Origin: CAVSBT01 sp964609465
GTDB lineage: Bacteria > Chloroflexota > Dehalococcoidia > DSTF01 > JALHUB01
Length of the DNA stretch: 5,791 nt
Direction of reading: 5' to 3'
Assembly: GCA_964609465.1 (NCBI GenBank)
Contig: CAZSSQ010000158.1
Coordinates: 1-5,791 of the forward strand
Part shown: positions 1 through 5,791 of the stretch, in pieces
Layout of the letters: each line of letters starts with the position of its first letter
Numbering within the stretch: position 1 is the stretch's first letter
Position numbers and translations under genes: made by a program
The notes under the pieces: generated by a model
The model's database searches: none
Told to the model about the DNA's origin: nothing
What the model saw: the letters and a program-made list of their open reading frames with translations, nothing else

Positions 1-101
1 GTGAGCCGCTGGGCGCTCTTGGGGCCGATGCCCGGCAGCTTGTGGAACTCCTCGATGAGGCGGGCGACGGGGGCCGCCGCCGAGGTCACGAATTCGTTCA
101 A
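1..101 (-). CDS. recR: Recombination protein RecR, N-terminal fragment (runs off the left edge)
   Basis: RecR works with RecF and RecO to load RecA onto single-stranded gaps during recombinational repair. Only the first 33 or so residues lie in the window. They include PVARLIEEFHKLPGIGPKSA, the family's N-terminal helix and helix-hairpin-helix DNA-binding motif (LPGIGPKSAQRL). The zinc finger and Toprim domains would lie beyond the edge. The start is uncertain. A TTG at 101 is chosen because GAGG at 110-113 stands 8 bases upstream. A GTG at 110 has GGGGA only 3 bases away. A GTG at 89 would give the usual family N-terminal length but has no ribosome binding site. The frame is closed upstream by the ybaB stop at 132-134, so the gap to ybaB is 21-42 bases, as expected within one operon. 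The identity is secure from motif and position after dnaX-ybaB. Confidence 0.9.
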   Translation of the reverse strand, partial: MNEFVTSAAAPVARLIEEFHKLPGIGPKSAQRL

Positions 102-131
102 GGGGCTCACCTCTCCCCGCGGACTGCCGGA

Positions 132-458
132 CTAGCGCCGGCCCGGGCCAAAGCCGCCCGGGAGATGCAGACCGCCGGTAACACCGGCCATGCTCTCGGC
201 CTGGAGGGCCTGCGCCTTCTCCAGGGCCTCGTTGAGGGCGGCCGTTACCAGGTCCTCCAGCATCTCCACGTCGCCTGGGTCCACCACCTCCGGCGCGATC
301 TTCACCGATTGCACCCGCAGGCCACCGGTGACGGCTACGGTGACGGCGCCGCCGCCGGCGCTGCCCTCGACGGAGGTGTTGTGGAGCTCCTCTTGGGCCT
401 TGGCTAGCCGCTCCTGCATCTTCTGCATCTGGCGCATCATGTCTCGGCTCATGCCCAT
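132..458 (-). CDS. ybaB: Nucleoid-associated protein, YbaB/EbfC family
   Basis: Small dimeric DNA-binding protein of the YbaB/EbfC family, 108 residues, the normal family length. The N-terminal helix (about residues 4-26) is rich in Met, Gln, Lys and Glu (MMRQMQKMQERLAKAQEEL). It is followed by the glycine-rich turn and beta segment (SAGGGAVTVAVTGG, about 33-46), the strand VQSVKIAPEVVDPGDVE and the C-terminal helix MLEDLVTAALNEALEKAQAL. The tail is Gly/Pro-rich, as often seen in the family. The start ATG at 458 has AGGAG at 465-469 with a 6-base spacer, and that site overlaps the dnaX stop codon (468-470). A Met at codon 3 is possible but worse spaced. Position between dnaX and recR is the classic arrangement. 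The family binds DNA and compacts the nucleoid; the reason it travels with dnaX and recR is not clear from sequence. Confidence 0.95.
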   Translation of the reverse strand: MGMSRDMMRQMQKMQERLAKAQEELHNTSVEGSAGGGAVTVAVTGGLRVQSVKIAPEVVDPGDVEMLEDLVTAALNEALEKAQALQAESMAGVTGGLHLPGGFGPGRR

Positions 459-467
459 GTCCGTCTC

Positions 468-2198
468 CTATTCCTGGTCAGGGATGACGCGCGCTCCCAT
501 CTCGCGGGCGGCCTCCACCAGGTGGCCGCCTCGCCGTCCCGAGACCGGCCTCGCCGCCGCCTCGGGTGCGTGGATGCAGCGAACGTCATGGCCCTCGCCC
601 AGCACCCGGTTCACTGCCTCCTGAAGGGACTTCAGGTTGGAGCCGCCGTCGCCGCTATTCATGCGCTCCGCCAACCACTGGTTGCGAAAGCCGAAGACGA
701 TGGTGCCGTCCTCCACATCGACGATGTCGCAGCCGCTGTTGAGGAGTGCACCGGCCTTGAAGTTGAGCTGTCGCGTCAGGCTGTAGATGTCCCGCCAGTA
801 TTCCCTGGCCTGCTCCAGAGTGAGCGGGCCGGACGGGGCTGGCGCCCGCGCTGGCTCCGGCTGGGGCGCAGGCTCCGCGGCGCTCGCCGTGGCCTCGGTG
901 GCGGCAGCAATCGGCTCCTCCGCCGAGGGCGGAGGAGGAGGACCCGCGTTCGGCGAGGGCCTCGGCGTCGCCGGTGCCGGGGCGGGCGGTGTCGCTTCCT
1001 CCGTGGAAGCCCAGGCCTCTATGCGGCTGCGCGCTGGCCTGGCAGGCGCGAGGGCCGGTCGCGGTGGCGGTCGGCGGCCGGCCTCGACCGCCTGGGGACC
1101 AGGCGCCGGCGCCTCCGTCTCGGTGGGGGCGAGCACGCAGTCGGCCAGGGCCAGCTCCAGGGGCAGCGACGACTGCGGGTCGGCCCGCAGGTCGGCCTGC
1201 CCAAAGGTCTTGAGGGCGCGGAGGATACGTTCGGCGCCCACATCGGAGGCCACGGCCTTCAGCTCCTCCGCCTGCTCGTGGGTGAGGGACAGGCTGGCCT
1301 CGGCGCCGGCCTTGACCAGCAGGAGGTTGCGCAGATGCCCGACCACCTCTCGCTGGAACTGGCGCAGGTCGAGGCCGTCGTCACGGACGGAGCCGATTAG
1401 GGCCAGTCCTCCCGCCAGGTCTCCTTCGAGGACATGGCGGGCTAGGTCGCCGCTACGCGCATCGCCCACGAGTCCGAGACCGGCCTGTACGTTGGCCAGG
1501 GTCAGCTTGCGGCCGTGGTAGTCCATGAGCTGTTCCAGCAGGTTGAGGGCGTCGCGAAGGCTGCCCGTAGCGCTGCGGGCGACAAGCTCCAGGCCCTCGT
1601 CCGGGCACTTCACTTTCTCCTCGCGGCAGACTCGCTTCAGGACTTCCACAATGGCCGCCAGCGGTATGCGCCGGAAATCGAAGCGCTGGCAGCGAGAGGC
1701 GATGGTAGCAGGCACCTTGTGAGGCTCGGTGGTGGCGAGGACGAAGATGGCGTGGGGCGGCGGCTCCTCCAGCGTCTTCAGGAGAGCGTTGAAGGCCGGC
1801 TCCGTCAGCATGTGCACCTCGTCCACCAGGTAGAGCTTGTAGCGCGCGGCGGCGGGCGCGAAGCCTACCTTGTCGCGCAGGGCGCGGATCTCGTCGATGC
1901 CGCGATTGCTGGCTGCGTCCAGCTCGATGAGGTCCAGGGCGCGGCCCTCCAGGAAGGGGCGGCAGGAGTCGCAGGCGTTGCAGGGCTCGCCTTCGTGGGG
2001 GTCGGTGCAGTTGACGGCCTTGGCCAGCAGGCGGCCGGTGGTGGTCTTGCCAGTGCCGCGGGGGCCGGTGAACAGGTAGGCGTGCGCCACCTTGCCGGAG
2101 GCGAGGGCGTTGGTCAGGGTGCGGGTGATGGGCTCCTGCCCCGCCACCTCGGCGAAGGTCTGGGGGCGCCACTTGCGGTAAAGGACTTCAGAGGTCAT
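468..2198 (-). CDS. dnaX: DNA polymerase III subunit tau/gamma (clamp loader ATPase)
   Basis: Core AAA+ subunit of the clamp loader, which opens the DnaN sliding clamp and loads it on primed DNA at the fork. The 576-residue protein opens with the family signature YRKWRPQTFAEVAGQ. It has Walker A GPRGTGKT (45-52), the zinc cysteines C64, C73, C76 and C79, Walker B LVDEVHM (124-130, D126/E127), the SRC arginine-finger motif (168-170) and sensor 2 GSLRDALNLLEQ (R215). The helical collar domain follows to about 350. A Pro/Ala-rich linker (about 357-457) leads to a C-terminal domain (about 458-545) of the kind present in tau forms. No run of A residues resembling the E. coli frameshift heptamer was seen, so only full-length product is expected. 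The start ATG (2196-2198) overlaps the hicA stop in ATGA. The nearest good ribosome binding site (GGGAGGAG, 2213-2220) is 14 bases away, suggesting translational coupling. ybaB begins 9 bases after its stop. Confidence 0.97.
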   Translation of the reverse strand: MTSEVLYRKWRPQTFAEVAGQEPITRTLTNALASGKVAHAYLFTGPRGTGKTTTGRLLAKAVNCTDPHEGEPCNACDSCRPFLEGRALDLIELDAASNRGIDEIRALRDKVGFAPAAARYKLYLVDEVHMLTEPAFNALLKTLEEPPPHAIFVLATTEPHKVPATIASRCQRFDFRRIPLAAIVEVLKRVCREEKVKCPDEGLELVARSATGSLRDALNLLEQLMDYHGRKLTLANVQAGLGLVGDARSGDLARHVLEGDLAGGLALIGSVRDDGLDLRQFQREVVGHLRNLLLVKAGAEASLSLTHEQAEELKAVASDVGAERILRALKTFGQADLRADPQSSLPLELALADCVLAPTETEAPAPGPQAVEAGRRPPPRPALAPARPARSRIEAWASTEEATPPAPAPATPRPSPNAGPPPPPSAEEPIAAATEATASAAEPAPQPEPARAPAPSGPLTLEQAREYWRDIYSLTRQLNFKAGALLNSGCDIVDVEDGTIVFGFRNQWLAERMNSGDGGSNLKSLQEAVNRVLGEGHDVRCIHAPEAAARPVSGRRGGHLVEAAREMGARVIPDQE

Positions 2199-2419
2199 AG
2201 GAGCCGGAGAAACTCCTCCCGAGTCAACCCAGACTGACGAATAACGCGGACAACGAGGCCTCGCTTCAGATCACGAGGGTGAATAGGGACAGCGACAGAG
2301 CGCCGGGTATCTGGATTGCGCATGATCACGTGTGCGCCGCGCCGTTCCCGCACGAAGCCGGCCCGTTCGAGTGCGCGAATGACCTCATCGGGCCTGAGAG
2401 CGGGCAGCCTGCTTCCCAC
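2195..2419 (-). CDS. hicA: HicA-family toxin (mRNA interferase)
   Basis: Predicted small toxin of the HicA family (74 residues), which adopts a double-stranded-RNA-binding-like fold and cleaves mRNA. The sequence follows the family plan: LPALRPDEVIRALERAGF (5-22), then the catalytic segment RRGAHVIMRNP (26-36) with the expected histidine H30, then VPIHPRDLKRG (44-54) and the terminal helix SGLTREEFLRLL. The residue before the catalytic His is Ala (GAH) where Ser is commonest (GSH). The start is a GTG at 2417-2419, the only conventional start after an in-frame stop at 2435-2437 that leaves the domain whole. It has no ribosome binding site of its own; the bases just upstream read CCTCCT. The gene overlaps the end of hicB by 35 bases, so translation probably depends on hicB. 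Its stop overlaps the dnaX start. Function is inferred from family resemblance; activity is untested. Confidence 0.88.
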   Translation of the reverse strand: MGSRLPALRPDEVIRALERAGFVRERRGAHVIMRNPDTRRSVAVPIHPRDLKRGLVVRVIRQSGLTREEFLRLL

Positions 2420-2663
2420 TGAGCGAATAGGAGGTCAGCTCGTCGACGAGGTCTCGAAATTGCTCCGGAACTGGGTCGCCGTGTTCGACAGCCACGTGCA
2501 GCAACCCCTGAAGGGCGTCCTGAATCATCAGTAGGCCCTCAGAGAAAGACTCCGCCTGAGTCACGCATCCTGGCATCTCAGGAATGCTGACTATGTAACC
2601 ACCCTCCTCTGCCTTCTGAAAGCGAATGTGGAACCGCCGTTTCCTCCAAGAATCCCAGGACAT
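2385..2663 (-). CDS. hicB: HicB-family antitoxin
   Basis: Predicted antitoxin partner of the overlapping hicA toxin, 92 residues. The HicB-like core is clear: FHIRFQKAEEGGYIVSIPEM (11-30) runs into PGCVTQAESFSEGLLMIQDAL and then EHGDPVPE (60-67), matching the family pattern of a strand pair, PGC-TQ-E turn, helix and HG-P-P segment. This core folds like a degenerate RNase H domain and blocks the toxin. After residue 70 only about 20 polar residues remain, with no recognisable helix-turn-helix or ribbon-helix-helix domain, so it is a short HicB form. The start ATG at 2663 is supported by GAGGTGA at 2667-2673. The gene lies 42 bases after ybeY and carries a candidate promoter in that gap. The antitoxin-first order is the reverse of E. 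coli hicAB. It could serve as autorepressor, but no DNA-binding domain is visible. Confidence 0.88.
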   Translation of the reverse strand: MSWDSWRKRRFHIRFQKAEEGGYIVSIPEMPGCVTQAESFSEGLLMIQDALQGLLHVAVEHGDPVPEQFRDLVDELTSYSLSGKQAARSQAR

Positions 2664-2679
2664 GCTTCACCTCGCCGCC

Positions 2680-2709
2680 AGTATAGCAGCGGTTGGCAGG
2701 CCGCCTCAA
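2680..2709 (-). promoter_or_regulatory. Candidate sigma70-type promoter for hicBA-dnaX-ybaB-recR
   Basis: On the minus strand, TTGAGG (2704-2709; 4 of 6 to TTGACA) is followed after 18 bases by TATACT (2680-2685; 5 of 6 to TATAAT). The -35 hexamer overlaps the ybeY stop codon. Transcription would begin near 2673, which gives a very short leader starting at the hicB ribosome binding site (2667-2673). It is the only good promoter-like sequence I noticed ahead of the five downstream genes. This is a by-eye match in a compact genome, so a chance resemblance is possible. Confidence 0.45.
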
Positions 2710-3218
2710 TGCGCTGGTTGCCCCAGCAGTTCCTCCTCGCGGGCCCGCATGCGGCGCTCGTCTTTGCGGTTCGCGTGGTCGTAGCCGAGGAGGTGGAGGA
2801 GCCCATGCACCACCAAATGGGCTGCCTCCTCCTGCACGCTATGACCGGCCTCCCGGGCCTGGCGCTCCGCCATCGGGTACGAGAGGATCACTTCCCCCAG
2901 GCGGCGGACTCCGTCGGGCGGCGTGACGAAGGGCTTTGGAGAGGGGTCATGGCCGAAGGAGAGGACGTCGGTGGGCTCGTCGAGGCCGAGGTAGCGGCGA
3001 TTCAGGTCGCGCAGCGTCTCGTCATCGGCGACCACCAGGCCGACCTCGGCGGGCGGCAGCACCTCTTCGGCCCTCAGGACGCGGACGGCCAGGCGCCGGA
3101 AGGCCCGGATGTCCAGCCGGCCGCGAAAGGGTGCCTCAATTCTGACGGCGACTTCGTATCTGGGGCGGGCTACCTCTGCCATGACGGGGCCATGGTACCA
3201 CGTGTAGGGGTCGAGCAT
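2706..3218 (-). CDS. ybeY: Endoribonuclease YbeY (16S rRNA maturation factor)
   Basis: Metal-dependent single-strand endoribonuclease involved in 16S rRNA 3'-end maturation and ribosome quality control in the cytoplasm. The diagnostic zinc motif H-x3-H-x5-H is intact as HGLLHLLGYDH (H138, H142, H148). It is preceded by the conserved LNRRYLGLDEPTDVLSF (72-88) and LGEVILSYPMAERQA (107-121) segments. The family domain begins near YEVAVRI (residue 21). The start is uncertain. The outer ATG at 3218 has AGGGG 6 bases upstream and gives a 12-base gap after nuoN, but it sits in the centre of a perfect palindrome that could hide it. The ATG at 3182 (Met13) yields a more typical N-terminus but has no visible ribosome binding site. 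The longer form is listed as the outer limit. Placement directly after complex I genes looks incidental. The stop overlaps the -35 of the candidate hicB promoter. Confidence 0.93.
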   Translation of the reverse strand: MLDPYTWYHGPVMAEVARPRYEVAVRIEAPFRGRLDIRAFRRLAVRVLRAEEVLPPAEVGLVVADDETLRDLNRRYLGLDEPTDVLSFGHDPSPKPFVTPPDGVRRLGEVILSYPMAERQAREAGHSVQEEAAHLVVHGLLHLLGYDHANRKDERRMRAREEELLGQPAH

Positions 3219-3229
3219 GCTCGACCCCT
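3206..3229. repeat. Perfect 24-bp palindrome after nuoN
   Basis: Arms of 12 bases, AGGGGTCGAGCA and TGCTCGACCCCT, abut with no spacer. The element begins one base after the nuoN stop codon. Transcribed, it would fold into a stable GC-rich stem of about 10 bp with a small loop. No T run follows on either strand, so it does not fit a standard intrinsic terminator. It could be a transcript-end stabiliser or pause hairpin, or a protein operator. The upstream ybeY start candidate (ATG at 3216-3218) lies in its centre. Confidence 0.8.
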
Positions 3230-3230
3230 G

Positions 3231-4724
3231 CTAGGAGAAGACGTTGACGGCGCGCTCGGCGGCGGAGATCAAAGGCGTGGGGATGATGCCGATGATCAGC
3301 ACGCCCAGGGCGGCGGCCCCCAGCGAGGCGCCTAGGGACCAGGAGACCGGCACCCGCTCCTCCTGGGTCGGTGGCACCAGGTACATCTGGCCGACGACTC
3401 GCAGGTAGTAGTAGGCCGCCACCACTGAGTTGAGGACGGCCACGATGACCAGCCACACCAGGTCGCTCTGGACGGCGGTGTTGAAGATGTAGACCTTGGC
3501 TACGAATCCGGCCGTCGGCGGTAGGCCGGTGAGGGAGATGAGACAGAGGGCTAGGGCCAGGGCCAGCAGGGGCGAGCGCCGGCCCATCCCTGCGTAGTCG
3601 GCAATGACGTCGCTGCCCAGCCGGCTGGAGATGGCGATGACGGCGATGAAGGCGCCCAGGTTGGTGAAGGCGTAGGTCCCCAGGAAGAAGACGACGCCGC
3701 CGGCGCCCAGGGCGAAGTTGCCGCTGGCGGCCGAGATGGCCGCTATTCCCACCATGATGTTGCCCGCCTGGGCGATGGAGCTGTACCCCAGCAGTCGCTT
3801 GATGTTGGTCTGCATCAGGGCAACGACGTTTCCCACCGTCATCGAGATGGCGGCTACGGCGGCGAAGAGGTTCGACCAGTCGCTGCTGAGGAAGGGGGCG
3901 CTGAGGCCGTCGTAGAAGATGCGTAGGACGACCGCGAAGCCAGCGGCCTTGCTCGCCACCGAGAGGAAGGCGGCCACCGGCGTCGGCGAGCCCTCGTACA
4001 CGTCGGGCACCCACATCTGGAAGGGCACCACCGCCGTCTTGAAGGCCAGGCCCGCCGCCAGCAGGACCATCGATAGCACCAGCGCGCCGCGCAGGTTGGC
4101 GTCGGCCCCGGCTACTGTGGCAGCGATGCTGGGCTCCCCCGGCGGTGCAATCAGCTTCGTGGTGCCGGACAGCCCGAACAGGAAGGCCATGCCGTAGAGG
4201 AGCACGGCGGTGCTGATAGCGCCCAGCAGCAGGTACTTGAGGCCGGCCTCGCTGGAGCGCGTGTCCTTGAGGAGGGCGGCCATCACGTACTGCGAGATGG
4301 CCGTAAGCTCAAGGGCCACGAAGATAGCGATGAGGTCGCGGCCGCCGGCGAGCAGCATCATGCCGCTCGTCGCCAGCAGGATGAGGGCGTAGTACTCGCC
4401 CTGGTAGTTGCCGAAGCGCTGGCCGTAGTCGATGGAGGCCAGGATCACCAGGATGGCGACGCCCAGGAAGAGGAACATGAAGAAGAGGCTGAAGTTGTCG
4501 ACGACCAGGGAGCCGTCGAAGGCAGTGCCTTGCCGGTCGCGGAGGACGAGGCTCACCGCCCAGGCGATGGCCCCCACGATCCCGGCCAGGCTGCCGCAGG
4601 CCAGGAGGGCGCCCCGCCGCGTGGCGGGCATGTCCTCCCGTAGAGCCAGGTCGGCCAGGATGATCAGGCCGGCACTGACCATCAGCACCAGCTCAGGGCC
4701 CAGGCGGTCGATGTCCGGCAGCAT
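3231..4724 (-). CDS. nuoN: NADH-quinone oxidoreductase subunit N (complex I)
   Basis: One of the three antiporter-like proton-translocating subunits in the membrane arm of respiratory complex I. The 497-residue protein is full length for NuoN, hydrophobic throughout, and fits about 14 transmembrane helices. Charged residues expected in the pumping channel are visible. These are E139 in the helix IFVALELTAISQYV, K163 in GLKYLLLGA, K229 in LAFKTAVVPFQMWVPDVYEG, K259 in SVASKAAGF, K309 in QTNIKRLLGYSSIAQAG and K410 in LPPTAGFVAK. FQMWVPDVYEGSPTPV (235-250) is the NuoN form of the motif, where NuoM-type subunits read HTWLPDAH, so the subunit call is firm. The start ATG at 4724 has AAGGA (4734-4738) 9 bases upstream and lies 12 bases after the nuoM stop. 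NuoN is normally the last nuo gene, and the palindrome follows at once. Confidence 0.97.
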   Translation of the reverse strand: MLPDIDRLGPELVLMVSAGLIILADLALREDMPATRRGALLACGSLAGIVGAIAWAVSLVLRDRQGTAFDGSLVVDNFSLFFMFLFLGVAILVILASIDYGQRFGNYQGEYYALILLATSGMMLLAGGRDLIAIFVALELTAISQYVMAALLKDTRSSEAGLKYLLLGAISTAVLLYGMAFLFGLSGTTKLIAPPGEPSIAATVAGADANLRGALVLSMVLLAAGLAFKTAVVPFQMWVPDVYEGSPTPVAAFLSVASKAAGFAVVLRIFYDGLSAPFLSSDWSNLFAAVAAISMTVGNVVALMQTNIKRLLGYSSIAQAGNIMVGIAAISAASGNFALGAGGVVFFLGTYAFTNLGAFIAVIAISSRLGSDVIADYAGMGRRSPLLALALALCLISLTGLPPTAGFVAKVYIFNTAVQSDLVWLVIVAVLNSVVAAYYYLRVVGQMYLVPPTQEERVPVSWSLGASLGAAALGVLIIGIIPTPLISAAERAVNVFS

Positions 4725-4736
4725 GAAGGCCTTTCC

Positions 4737-5791
4737 TTACCCCAGCCTCGCCACGATGGGCGCGATGCCCGCTTCGATGACCGGCACCAGGGTCGCCGGA
4801 TAGATGCCGATCGCCAGGATGGAGGCCACGAGGCCCACCACCGGCAGCCGCTCCCACCAGCGCGTGGCGTCGACCAGGTCCGCCCAGCGCGGGTTGGGCG
4901 GGCCGAAGAAGACCCTCTCCAGCATCCAGAGGATGTATCCCGCCGTCAGCAGGATGCCCACCACCGCGAACAGCGTGGGTATCGTGTATGACTCGACGCT
5001 GCCCAGGAAGACCAGCAGCTCGGAGACAAAGCCCGACATGAGGGGCAGCCCTAGGGATGCGAGCCCCGCTATCACGAATCCGGTGGCGATGACCGGCATG
5101 CGCGGTGCCAGCCCTGAGAGCACGCTGATGTCTCGCGTGTGGGCGCGGTCGTAGACCAGCCCCACCATCACGAAGAGCAGGCCGGTGATGGTGCCGTGGG
5201 TGAACATCTGGAGGGTGGCGCCGGTCATCGACACCTGCCCCAGGGCGAATATGCCCAGCAGCACGTAGCCCATGTGGCTGATGCTGGAGTAGGCGATGAG
5301 CCGCTTCAGGTCCGTCTGGCGCAGGGTGACGATGGCACCGTAGACGACGTTGACGGCGGCAAAGGCGGTGAGCCAGACGGCATAGTCACGGGCCACGTCG
5401 GGCAGGATGCTGACGCAGAGGCGGATCATGCCGTAGCCGCCCATCTTCAGCAGGATGCCCGCCAGGATGACGCTGACGGCCGTCGGCGCGTCGGTGTGGG
5501 CGTCGGGCAGCCACGTGTGCAGAGGGAAGACGGGCAGCTTGACGGCGAAGGCGGCGAAGATGAGGAAGAAGACGGCTGGCAGGGGAATGAGGGCCTCGGT
5601 GATCTGCATGTGGGTCAGTTCGACCATGTCGAAGGTGCCGGCAGCGAAGCCCAGGATCAGGATGCCAGCCAGCATGAGGCCGCTCCCGGCGATGGTGTAG
5701 AGCACGAACTTCATCGCGGAGTAGACCTTGCGGCCCGTCCCCCAGATGGAGATGAGCATGTACATGGGGATCAGCTCTACCTCCCAGAAGA
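4737..5791 (-). CDS. nuoM: NADH-quinone oxidoreductase subunit M (complex I), start outside the window
   Basis: Second antiporter-like proton-pumping subunit of complex I. The frame is open to the right edge and encodes FWEVELIPM before the in-window Met at 5765. FWE is the conserved helix that carries the essential channel glutamate, so the true start lies beyond the window and roughly the first 140 residues are missing. About 350 residues remain, all membrane helices. Numbered from the Met at 5765, they include AMKFVLYTIAGSGL (K19), AVKLPVFPLHTWLPDAHTDA (74-93, K76), ILLKMGGYGMIRL (K107), RQTDLKRLIAYSSISHMGY (149-167) and GLPLMSGFVSELLVF with the terminal-helix glutamate E249. HTWLPDAH plus the final-helix Glu distinguish NuoM from NuoN. 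The reading frame ends IVARLG with TAA at 4737-4739, 12 bases before nuoN. nuoL would be expected upstream, outside the window. Confidence 0.97.
   Translation of the reverse strand, partial: FWEVELIPMYMLISIWGTGRKVYSAMKFVLYTIAGSGLMLAGILILGFAAGTFDMVELTHMQITEALIPLPAVFFLIFAAFAVKLPVFPLHTWLPDAHTDAPTAVSVILAGILLKMGGYGMIRLCVSILPDVARDYAVWLTAFAAVNVVYGAIVTLRQTDLKRLIAYSSISHMGYVLLGIFALGQVSMTGATLQMFTHGTITGLLFVMVGLVYDRAHTRDISVLSGLAPRMPVIATGFVIAGLASLGLPLMSGFVSELLVFLGSVESYTIPTLFAVVGILLTAGYILWMLERVFFGPPNPRWADLVDATRWWERLPVVGLVASILAIGIYPATLVPVIEAGIAPIVARLG

Noticed and set aside
522..1400. Long plus-strand open frame of 292 codons, with others nearby, opposite dnaX
   Set aside because: Its translation is Arg/Gly-rich low complexity with no recognisable domain. 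It lies wholly antisense to an unmistakable dnaX, and GC-rich coding DNA commonly leaves such open antisense frames.
1453..2172. Minus-strand open frame of 239 codons inside dnaX
   Set aside because: Out-of-frame reading of the dnaX ATPase region. The real frame carries Walker A, Walker B, zinc and sensor motifs, so no frameshift or nested gene is needed.
468..2198. Programmed frameshift in dnaX producing gamma
   Set aside because: No run of five or more A, and no A AAA AAG heptamer, is visible on the coding strand.
3206..3229. Palindrome as a classic rho-independent terminator
   Set aside because: No run of T follows the stem on either strand, so only the palindrome itself is reported.
2628..3335. 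Plus-strand open frame of 235 codons across hicB, ybeY and nuoN ends
   Set aside because: It spans three clear minus-strand genes and their junctions and shows no family motif.
3136..4014. Minus-strand open frame of 292 codons inside nuoN in another frame
   Set aside because: The product is rich in Arg, Pro and Gln with no domain. It is an out-of-frame shadow of nuoN, whose own frame has all family motifs.

Overview
The window is a GC-rich (hand counts of about 65-70% in the larger genes), tightly packed bacterial segment in which every supportable gene lies on the minus strand. Read right to left, the order is nuoM (start beyond the window edge), nuoN, ybeY, hicB, hicA, dnaX, ybaB/ebfC and recR (end beyond the left edge). 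The largest gap between genes is about 42 bases, and several genes touch or overlap. The organism is a free-living bacterium with respiratory complex I. The protein style would fit Chloroflexota or another high-GC, non-proteobacterial lineage, but no diagnostic marker is present, so that is a weak inference.

Right part (3231-5791): the end of a complex I operon. NuoM and NuoN are two of the three antiporter-like, proton-pumping membrane subunits, in the canonical M-N order. A perfect 24-bp palindrome follows the nuoN stop codon almost directly. Middle (2195-3218): ybeY, the 16S rRNA maturation and ribosome quality-control endoribonuclease, followed by a small hicB-hicA toxin-antitoxin module with the antitoxin gene first. 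A plausible sigma70-type promoter sits between ybeY and hicB. Left part (1-2198): the widely conserved dnaX-ybaB-recR cluster, encoding the DNA polymerase III clamp-loader subunit, the nucleoid-associated protein YbaB/EbfC and the recombination mediator RecR.

The most unusual point is how the toxin-antitoxin module is wired in. The hicA stop codon and the dnaX start codon overlap in an ATGA. An essential replication gene therefore appears translationally coupled to a toxin gene, and probably shares its promoter. HicB autoregulation or HicA mRNA cleavage could then affect dnaX-ybaB-recR expression. The other genes look ordinary and intact. I found no RNA genes, insertion sequences, CRISPR arrays or wholly novel gene system.
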